Shown here piece by piece: positions 57,313-64,000 of a DNA stretch of 64,000 bases. The position numbers and the translations under genes were made by a program. The notes under the pieces are model-generated. The model was not told where the DNA came from. It saw only the letters and a program-made list of their open reading frames with translations, and ran no database searches. The number at the start of each line of letters is the position of its first letter. Positions within the stretch are counted from its first letter, which is position 1. Location: NCBI GenBank assembly GCA_033977485.1, contig CM066990.1, positions 15,504,001 to 15,568,000 of the forward strand, read 5' to 3'. This DNA is from Hydrangea macrophylla. Taxonomy: Eukaryota > Streptophyta > Magnoliopsida > Cornales > Hydrangeaceae.

Positions 57313-58245
57313 GCCATCCGCCGAGGGTCCGGGTGGCGAGCGCCCGCTCAGGCGTATTCGCCACGGGACGACTACCGTCCAGACCCTGTGGGGACGTCGG
57401 CTCCCCATAGGCCGGCTACTGGCGAGCCCGTGCCCGGGGCTGATATTCCGTCGGGCCTGCCCCTAGGCGGGCCTGATGAGGTCCGGGAAAGGCTGAGATT
57501 CGTCCTTGTCCCAAGCCAGCTGGAAACATGTGCCGAGCTATCTCCCCAAGGGCTCCAAGGATGGCTATATAGCATATCCCACCTGGTGAGTGTTCTGCTT
57601 CTCTTTAAATGTGGACTCGCCCCATACTTATTACTTGTTTAACCGATTTGCACCCTCCTACCGCAGGTTGGCTGCATAGCCGCGGGATCCGAATCCGTCC
57701 ATTCCTCCCTGGCCGAGAAGGTCAGCACTGCCGAAGCTGCCCTCTCGAAGGAGCGAAAAGAACTGCAAGTGCTAAGAGCTGCCCTGGCCATTGAGACGAG
57801 CAAGGCGAAATCATTGGCTTCGAGTTTGGGTACGGCCCAGGCGGACCTGGCAGCGGCGTTGGCCGAATTGGAGGTTTCCCGGGCTCGGACTGCGGCAGCT
57901 GAAGCCCAGGCAAAAGCAGCAGCCGAGGCATCTGTTGCGAAGGCGGCTGCCGAGACGCCCGCTGTAGGGGCCTTGGAGGGCGCGTTTGATGACGGCTTCT
58001 TCCAAGGTTACGACGATTTGAAGCGACGGGTGGTCCGAGACTACCCCGAGTGGGTCCTCTCGGCCTACGAGGGGATTAATTCGGATTACTGGGATGTCAG
58101 TGAGGATCCCCCAGCCGGTGAAGTTCCTGCGACCATGGCTGAGGCCCCAGAACTTGCCCCAGGCGAGGACGCGGGGAACGAAGAACTTGCCGTCCCTCAG
58201 GAGCAGACTGTGGAGACCGAAAATGTGGTCAATGTGGAAGACTGA
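57313..58245 (+). pseudogene. Antisense gene 2 of Retand C, exons 3b-5 (coiled coil)
   Basis: Continues exon 3 after the Copia D insertion. The frame entering from 42514 reads into an early stop near 57466. The frame that continues into the downstream exon is offset by one, giving a single apparent indel between 57313 and about 57400, or a missed splice site. Exon end at 57585 with GTGAGT donor, intron 57586-57666, last exon 57667-58245, stop TGA 58243-58245. The last exon encodes an Ala/Glu/Lys coiled coil (EKVSTAEAALSKERKELQVL onward), an FFQGYDDLKRRVVRDYPEW segment and an acidic tail. The same arrangement is seen, decayed, at 960-1317 in Tat A. Confidence 0.75.
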
Positions 58246-58299
58246 CTCCCCGGTCCCTCCTTCCGGCTGTTTGTTTTCAGTGCTTGTAGTTTTTTATTT

Positions 58300-58400
58300 T
58301 GGGGAGGCTACTACAATTGCCCCCCAGGCTTTGTATATTTAATTAATGAAAAAGACCCTTAAGGTCAACCTTTCATCAACTTTGTCTACGTGCCCTTTTT
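58300..58400 (+). promoter_or_regulatory. 3' tail of antisense gene 2, shared with gene 1
   Basis: GGGAGGCTACTACAATTGCC, an A-rich AATGAAAAAG signal-like stretch and ACGTGCCCTTTTTTTT match the order seen at 40570-40671. Probable 3' UTR. Confidence 0.6.
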
Positions 58401-58539
58401 TTTGTGTTGTTTGTATTTACTAGTATCCGTACGGTTGTGGCCGACCTAACACCTGCCTTAGCAAATGCTTTAGGACCGTAACCAATAGAACACCTAGTAA
58501 GATGGAATAATTCCCTGTTTTAGCTCCTCTATGTTCCCC

Positions 58540-58830
58540 TTATTCCCCTGCCCCCAAGCATTTTGCTAAGGCGGGAGTATGGGAGTACGGGAGTGAGTGG
58601 CCTTAGGGAACCGACCTGGGACATGGGTGGTCGCAGGAGCATTTTAAGCTTGCCATCGTCGGCCGCCTAGGGGTTCGGCCCCGTCGTTGGCTGGACCTAG
58701 GCGAAACTTTAGTTAATTTCCTATTTAGGTGTGAACTCTCTTGCCCCCGAGGTTCCTGTTAAGGCGGGGGCGTGCTGGGGATCGACCATAGGAAACCGAC
58801 CTGGAACATAGGTGGTTGCAGGGTCCTTTG
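58540..58830. repeat. Degenerate tandem repeat, about 180-190 bp period
   Basis: The segments around GAACCGACCTGGGACATGGG (58610) and AAACCGACCTGGAACATAGG (58793), and the paired TGCCCCCAAGC/TTGCCCCCGAGG and AAGGCGGG(A/G)G motifs, recur about 183-190 bases apart. Confidence 0.65.
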
Positions 58831-58990
58831 GTGCCTGGGTTCGGAGCCCGAGGTCTTTTTTGCACCTCAGGATTAGGCCCGAGGTCTTGTTCGTGCCTCG
58901 GGGTTAGGCCCGAGGTCTTTGTGGTGCCTCGGGGTTAGGCCCGAGGTCTTTATGGTGCCTCGGGGTTAGGCCCGAGGTCTTTGTGGTGCA
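58831..58990. repeat. About 31-bp tandem repeat array between pol and antisense genes
   Basis: Five copies of a unit close to GGTTAGGCCCGAGGTCTTTG plus TGGTGCCTCGG. The last three are nearly identical, the first two diverged. Tat elements are known to carry tandem repeats in this region. Confidence 0.9.
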
Positions 58991-59125
58991 TTGCACGATG
59001 TACTGACAGGAGTAAGTTTTCAAACTTTCCAATTTTATTTAAAAGGTAACAATCTGTAATAATGGTCCCATCAGGACTACATGAAAAGAATTTTCCTTAT
59101 AACACTAAACTCCCGTAGCCAGATG
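58991..59125 (-). other. 3' end of Retand C pol transcript region
   Basis: Short AT-rich gap between the tandem array and the pol stop. Nothing recognised. Confidence 0.4.
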
Positions 59126-62100
59126 CTACTGATAATACTTGCGGAGGTATTGCACGTGCCAAGGATGGGTGAGATCGTGCCCGTCCATGCTCTGTAACCA
59201 GTAGGTTCCCGGTCGGTTGACCCGAGTTACTATATACGGACCTTCCCAGTTTGCTCCCAACTTCCCATGGCTTGGGACTCGGGTGGACTGGTTTACTGCC
59301 TTAAGGACAAGGTCCCCGACTTGAAAGCTACGATGCTTCACCTTACTATTGTAATACCGCGAGACCCTCTGCTTGTAAGCTGCCACTTTTAGGTAGGCCT
59401 GGTCTCTTTTTTCTTCCACCAGGTCTAGTTCTGTCCTGAGGGCTTCTCCATTATCTGGGCCATTGAAGGTAGCCACTCGGTATGTGGGCAGCCCGAGCTC
59501 TGTGGGGACTACTGCCTCGAAACCATAAGTCAAGGAAAATGGGGTTTCACCCATAGCTGCCCGGGGTGTGGTGCGGTAGGCCCACAGGAGGGCTGGGAGT
59601 TCATCAGCCCACAGGCCTTTGCCACCTTCCAACCTCGTTTTAATTGACTGCAAGATAGTGCGGTTGGTTACCTCGGCCTGACCATTAGCTTGTGGATGCT
59701 CAGGAGAAGAGTAATGATTCAGGATCCCATAGTCCGAGCAGAACTGTCTAAAGATAGGTGTATCGAATTGTCTTCCATTGTCGCTGACTAGGACTCGTGG
59801 AATGCCGAACCTGCTAAGGATATTTCTCTCCACAAAATGCTGCATCTTGCGCTCGGTTATCGTTGCCAGGGGCTCGGCTTCTGCCCACTTGGTGAAGTAA
59901 TCAACGGCTATTACGGCAAACTTAACCTGCCCTTTTCCTGTCGGTAAGGGACCAACGATGTCGATCCCCCATTGCGCGAATGGCCAGGGGCTATGGACCG
60001 GGGTCTGAAGTTCTCCCGGTTGGTTTATCATTGGAGAGTACCGTTGGCACTTGTCACATCTCGGAACGTACTCCTGCGAGTCTCGGGCCATTTTTGGCCA
60101 GTAGTAACCTTGCAGTAGGGCCTTTCTGGAAAGTGTCCTTCCTCCTACGTGGTTCCCGCACATACCTTCGTGGATTTCAAACAATATGGCTTGAACTTGC
60201 GTTGGATGAACGCAGCGGAGGTACGGGATAGTGGATCCTCTCTTGTAGAGGACACCATCGAGAATATGGTATCGTGCTGCCCGGTACTTGACCCGCGTTG
60301 CTTCCTCTTTGTCGTTTGGGAGCCCTCCTGTCGTCAAGAATGTCACGATCGGGTCCATCCAACTGGGCCCCAGAGTGACTGGGTCGACCTCTATGCCTTC
60401 TGAGTTGATCACACTTGGCTCGGGCAGGAATTGTATCCTTATCCTGGGCAAGTCGGACTCAGACGACGAGGCGAGGCGAGCAAGCCGGTCAGCTCTGGTG
60501 TTCTCTTCTCTAGGTATCCGAGTGAGGGAGAATCCTCGGAGCTGTTTGGAAACCGTCCGGACGAGGGCTAAGTAGGCTATCATGCTATCCTCCCGTGCTT
60601 CATATTCCTGGTTTACCTGATTGACCACGAGCTGGGAGTCGCTGTAGCTCTCGACTTGTTGTGCACTCATTGAAATGGCTAATTGTAACCCGACCAGGAG
60701 GGCTTCGTATTCGGCCTCGTTATTGGAGGCACGAAACCCGAATCTCAGAGCATATTCGAGCTGGATTCCGTCGGGGGTAGTCAAGATGACCCCGACACCA
60801 CTACCTTGATGGTTAGAAGAACCATCGACATGCAGTACCCAAGTAGGGATGGCGGATTGCAACCCAGGCGGTAAGGCAGCAGGCTCGGGTTCTTCAACCG
60901 GGGCTTCGGGATATGTAAACTCGACCAGAAAATCTGCGACGGCTTGTCCCTTGATGGCCGTCCGCGGCCGGTAAGTCACCTCAAACTCCTCTAGTTCCAA
61001 AGCCCATTTAACGAGCCTTCCGGACGTGTCTGGCCGAGAGAGAATTTTGCGGAGTGGTTGATCGGTGAGTACTACAATGGCATGGGCCTGGAAGTACGGC
61101 CGGAGCCTTCGGGCAGAGGTAATGAGGGCGAAGGCCAATTTCTCGATGCGAGAGTATCGGCTCTCCGCCCCTTGCAGCGCCCGGCTGGTGTAGTACATGG
61201 GGAACTGTATCCCGTGCTCTTCCCGCATAAGTGCCGAGCTAACCGCCGATGGTGACACTGCCAGGTACAGGAATAGTTCCTCTCCGGCTGCAGGTGTCGT
61301 CAGTAGAGGAGGAGAGGCCAGGTACTTCTTGAGGTCCTGGAATGCCTCCTCGCACTCCTCCGACCATTGAAAAGCTTTACGGAGGATTTTAAAGAATGGG
61401 AGGCACCGGTCAGTAGCTCGGGAGATGAATCTGTTCAGTGCGGCCACCCGTCCGGCTAGGCTTTGAACTTCCTTTGTCGACTTGGGAGACCGCATGTTGA
61501 TGATAGCCTGGATTTTGTCGGAGTTTGCTTCGATTCCCCGTCTGCTGACTAGATGACCGAGGAACTTTCTAGATGAGACCCCGAAGGTGCATTTGGCCGG
61601 GTTCAACCTCATCCTGAACTTTCTCAAAATGCTGAAGGCCCCGGCCAGATGCTCCAGGTGATCGGGTTCATCTCGGCTCTTGACCAGGAGATCGTCCACG
61701 TATACTTCCATGGACTTTCCGATGAGGTCTCTGAACATGAAGTTGACCAGGCGTTGGTATGTAGCCCTGGCGTTCTTAAGGCCGAAGGGCATAACTCTGT
61801 AACAGTACGTGCCTTGGTCGGTGATGAACGCCATCTTCTCTTCATCCCCGGGGTACATGCTGATCTGATTGTACCCCGAGTAGGCGTCCATGAACGAGAG
61901 GAGTGAGTGGCCTGTCGTTGAATCGACAAGGAGGTCTATCCTGGGCAGCGGATAACAGTCCTTGGGGCAGGCCTTGTTGAGGTCGGTGAAGTCCACACAC
62001 ATCCTCCATTTGCCATTGCTCTTCTTGACCAGGACAACATTGGCCAACCAGTCGGGGTAGTGGACCTCTCGGATGGAGTTAGCTTTCAGGAGCTTCGCGA

Positions 62101-64000
62101 CCTCCTCGCTTACAGCTTTTTGTCTTTCGGGGGCCATGCCCCTTCGCTTCTGCTTTATTGGACGGCAGTCTGGGCTGACATTGAGACGATGGGACATTAC
62201 TCGGGGATCAATTCCGGGCATATCCTCATGACTCCAAGCAAAAACATCCTGATTTTGCCTTAGGAACTGGATCACCTTTTCTTTCAAGGCGGGCTCCAGT
62301 AGTGCGCCTATGTTGACCGTGCCGCCCGGGTGTTCTGGATCTAGCACAACTTGCTCCAATTCTTCCATAGGCCCGATCACGTCCCTCTGGTCTCGGGGGT
62401 CCATTTCTTGGACGTTCAGTGATTCGGTGATTGCCCCCCGGCGCAACGAGCTGACATAACAACTTCGAACCGTGGTCTGGTCTCCTCGCAAGCATCCAGG
62501 TCCCTGGGGAGTCGGGAATTTCACGATCAAGCTGTGTGTGGAGACAACTGCTCGGGCCCTGTTGAGGGTCGGCCTCCCGAGAATGACGTTGTAGGCCGAT
62601 GGGGCCTCCACTATCACGAAATTGGTGAGCATGGAAACCTGCTGTGGGTAGGTCCCCATGAGAACTGGGAGTTCGATCGTGCCGAGCGGTTGAGTGCTGG
62701 AGCCGTTGAATCCGACCAGGGGTGTAGCAACTGGCCGGAGCCGATCCCGGTCAATCCCGAGTTGGTCGAACGCCGTTATAAACATTATTTCGGACGAACT
62801 GCCTGTGTCCACCAGCACCCTCTGGACCATATAGTTAGCTATAGAAAGCGGTACTACTAGCGGGTCATCATGGTTGCAGTGGAGGCCCTGTGCGTCGTCG
62901 GACGAGAATGTCAAAACATTGGCTGGTGAGGGGCCGGTGGATTGGACCTGCCATACATCCGCTCGGGATGCTCGGGCATGCCTCTTCCGCGCTGACTGAG
63001 AATCACCTCCGCCAGATGTTCCTCCAGAGATCACATTAATGTGGCCGAGTGGTGGAGGGGGCTGACCGGGAGCTTGAGCATCCTGACGGGGGCGCCTGTC
63101 GGCCGTGATAAACTCGGCAAGATGCCCCTGCTCGATCAGTTTCTCAATCGCTATCTTCAGCTTGAAGCAATCCTCCATTTCGTGGCCGTGATCCCTGTGA
63201 TAACGGCAAAACTTCTCCCGGTTTCTCTTACCGGGTGGGGCTCTGAGTTTAGCTGGCTGCGGGAGCAGCCTCTGTGCTTCCGCAGCGGCCATCACCTCAT
63301 ATATGGGCCGAGAAGGGGGAGTAAAAGCTGTTGGGGGCTGGCCCCTAACATCCCGTTGATCTTGCTTCGGCTTCTTTCCCGGACCCTTCTCTGATCCCTC
63401 GTGCTTGCGCTTGGCTTGCGGGGATTCGTCTCCCGCCTGGCTGGCGCGTTTTGCCTTCAAAAACTCTTCGGTGTCTATATACTTCCCAACTCTTTCCGAG
63501 AGCTCCACCAGGGTGGCCGGTCGATTACGATGAAAAGACGTGGCCACCTTGGTGTGTTGAACTCCTGAACAGAAGGCCATGATCGCGGGCGTCTCATTGA
63601 GGTTGCGGATCAGGAGCCTCTGCTGGTTGAAATGATCCACGTACTCCCTTAAAGATTCGCCCTTCTGCTGCTTGACGGCTAGCAGCTGGGTATCTGGTTG
63701 GGATCGGTCTAGCATCCCGACAAACTGGCTAATGAAGAGTTTGTTGAGGGCTTTGAAGTTGTCAACCGTTCGTGGCTTCAAGGCATGGAACCATTGAGCG
63801 GCTGACCCCTTTAGAGTACTGGGGAAGGCTAGGCACGACAACTCATCCGTTGTAGTGACCAGTGCCATCTGTGCCTTGTAGGTGCGGATGTGGTCCACCG
63901 GACTCCCCTTGCCGTCATACGAACTGAGATGAGGGGGTTTGAACTTCCGTGGAATCGGGAACTGTGTCACCCGGGTGGTGTAGGGCGACTCTGTTTCGGT
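59126..64000 (-). CDS. gag-pol: Retand C Gag-Pol polyprotein, intact, 5' end beyond window
   Basis: Open from the right edge to the stop at 59126; the frame continues past 63970, so the true start is outside. Residues counted from the GTG codon at 63970: gag 1-300 with knuckle CRYHRDHGHEMEDC at 255-268; protease VLVDTGSSSEI, Asp about 388; RT about 620-830 with WRMCVDFTDLN and YVDD at 757-760; gypsy RNase H about 895-1010, whose usual first Asp is replaced (LYLAVS), as in other Tat elements; archaeal-type RNase H about 1045-1170 with Asp 1049, Glu 1085, Asp 1111 and a late Asp; integrase HHCC about 1268-1308 and D1337, D1397, E1433. No stop or shift was found in over 1600 codons. This is the driver protein of the element and may be active. 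Confidence 0.95.
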   Translation of the reverse strand, partial: TETESPYTTRVTQFPIPRKFKPPHLSSYDGKGSPVDHIRTYKAQMALVTTTDELSCLAFPSTLKGSAAQWFHALKPRTVDNFKALNKLFISQFVGMLDRSQPDTQLLAVKQQKGESLREYVDHFNQQRLLIRNLNETPAIMAFCSGVQHTKVATSFHRNRPATLVELSERVGKYIDTEEFLKAKRASQAGDESPQAKRKHEGSEKGPGKKPKQDQRDVRGQPPTAFTPPSRPIYEVMAAAEAQRLLPQPAKLRAPPGKRNREKFCRYHRDHGHEMEDCFKLKIAIEKLIEQGHLAEFITADRRPRQDAQAPGQPPPPLGHINVISGGTSGGGDSQSARKRHARASRADVWQVQSTGPSPANVLTFSSDDAQGLHCNHDDPLVVPLSIANYMVQRVLVDTGSSSEIMFITAFDQLGIDRDRLRPVATPLVGFNGSSTQPLGTIELPVLMGTYPQQVSMLTNFVIVEAPSAYNVILGRPTLNRARAVVSTHSLIVKFPTPQGPGCLRGDQTTVRSCYVSSLRRGAITESLNVQEMDPRDQRDVIGPMEELEQVVLDPEHPGGTVNIGALLEPALKEKVIQFLRQNQDVFAWSHEDMPGIDPRVMSHRLNVSPDCRPIKQKRRGMAPERQKAVSEEVAKLLKANSIREVHYPDWLANVVLVKKSNGKWRMCVDFTDLNKACPKDCYPLPRIDLLVDSTTGHSLLSFMDAYSGYNQISMYPGDEEKMAFITDQGTYCYRVMPFGLKNARATYQRLVNFMFRDLIGKSMEVYVDDLLVKSRDEPDHLEHLAGAFSILRKFRMRLNPAKCTFGVSSRKFLGHLVSRRGIEANSDKIQAIINMRSPKSTKEVQSLAGRVAALNRFISRATDRCLPFFKILRKAFQWSEECEEAFQDLKKYLASPPLLTTPAAGEELFLYLAVSPSAVSSALMREEHGIQFPMYYTSRALQGAESRYSRIEKLAFALITSARRLRPYFQAHAIVVLTDQPLRKILSRPDTSGRLVKWALELEEFEVTYRPRTAIKGQAVADFLVEFTYPEAPVEEPEPAALPPGLQSAIPTWVLHVDGSSNHQGSGVGVILTTPDGIQLEYALRFGFRASNNEAEYEALLVGLQLAISMSAQQVESYSDSQLVVNQVNQEYEAREDSMIAYLALVRTVSKQLRGFSLTRIPREENTRADRLARLASSSESDLPRIRIQFLPEPSVINSEGIEVDPVTLGPSWMDPIVTFLTTGGLPNDKEEATRVKYRAARYHILDGVLYKRGSTIPYLRCVHPTQVQAILFEIHEGMCGNHVGGRTLSRKALLQGYYWPKMARDSQEYVPRCDKCQRYSPMINQPGELQTPVHSPWPFAQWGIDIVGPLPTGKGQVKFAVIAVDYFTKWAEAEPLATITERKMQHFVERNILSRFGIPRVLVSDNGRQFDTPIFRQFCSDYGILNHYSSPEHPQANGQAEVTNRTILQSIKTRLEGGKGLWADELPALLWAYRTTPRAAMGETPFSLTYGFEAVVPTELGLPTYRVATFNGPDNGEALRTELDLVEEKRDQAYLKVAAYKQRVSRYYNSKVKHRSFQVGDLVLKAVNQSTRVPSHGKLGANWEGPYIVTRVNRPGTYWLQSMDGHDLTHPWHVQYLRKYYQ

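Larger units (their letters stand above)
38358..64000 (-). mobile_element. Retand C, Tat-lineage Ty3/gypsy element with two antisense genes, incomplete at right edge
   Basis: 3' LTR 38358-38923, polypurine tract, two plus-strand antisense genes, tandem repeats, then an intact minus-strand gag-pol to the window end; the 5' LTR lies beyond 64000. Archaeal-type second RNase H, the CX2HX4HX4C gag knuckle and antisense ORFs between pol and the 3' LTR place it in the Tat lineage, Retand-like. GC content of coding is clearly above that of neighbouring elements. It is inserted in Copia B gag and carries Copia D. Confidence 0.92.

Noticed and set aside
59980..63394. Plus-strand frames opposite Retand C pol
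   Set aside because: Shadows of an intact 1614-codon polyprotein; composition mirrors it.

Overview
This is plant nuclear DNA, very probably from a eudicot, made almost entirely of LTR retrotransposons inserted into one another. No host gene, tRNA, rRNA or bacterial feature was seen. The plant assignment rests on Tat/Retand-, Athila- and CRM/chromovirus-like Ty3/gypsy elements, TNT1-94-like Ty1/copia elements, primer-binding sites for plant initiator Met-tRNA and Asp-tRNA, and AT-rich long LTRs. Species was not assigned. Such nesting is typical of heterochromatin or pericentromere.

Nest, left block (1-33362). The oldest layer is a decayed Tat-lineage element on the minus strand (Tat A): antisense ORF remnant 1-1317 (+), pol 1513-6091 (-), gag 6485-7133 and 32457-33362 (-). 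Its gag is split by a 3.4-kb non-coding LTR-like insertion (7134-32451, target duplication TATGT). That insertion was itself hit by an Athila element (8152-23316, duplication GTAGC) and by a full-length chromovirus with one intact gag-pol frame (24973-31684, duplication CTTAA). A solo LTR (17338-18656, duplication ATAAC) interrupts the Athila reverse transcriptase.

Nest, right block (33363-64000). Copia B (from 33363, minus) lies in Tat A. A Retand-type Tat element (Retand C, from 38358, minus) lies in the gag of Copia B and runs off the right edge. Retand C has an intact minus-strand polyprotein (59126-64000) and, between pol and its 3' LTR, two plus-strand antisense genes in tandem. Both encode putative gypsy-type transposon (PF04195-like) proteins, with matching promoters and matching 3' tails. 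The second antisense gene is split by Copia D (42515-57307, duplication AAGAG). The 3' LTR of Copia D is split by a non-autonomous, large-LTR element, LARD E (43463-50227, duplication ATACT).

The most unusual signals are: (i) clusters of a 16-bp perfect palindrome, GTTCGATCGATCGAAC, and variants, shared by Athila, Copia B and Copia D LTRs although these belong to two superfamilies, and placed just upstream of the LTR TATA box; (ii) the two-gene antisense module of Retand C; (iii) a TA...TA-bounded 3.4-kb LTR with no coding partner; (iv) a C-terminal gag-pol tail encoded inside the chromovirus LTR and altered by a 53-bp LTR deletion; (v) TAG-biased nonsense decay across the older elements. Gene products act together only within each element: gag packages RNA, protease/RT/RNase H/integrase copy and insert it. 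Copia D and LARD E lack usable enzymes and would depend on proteins supplied by relatives.
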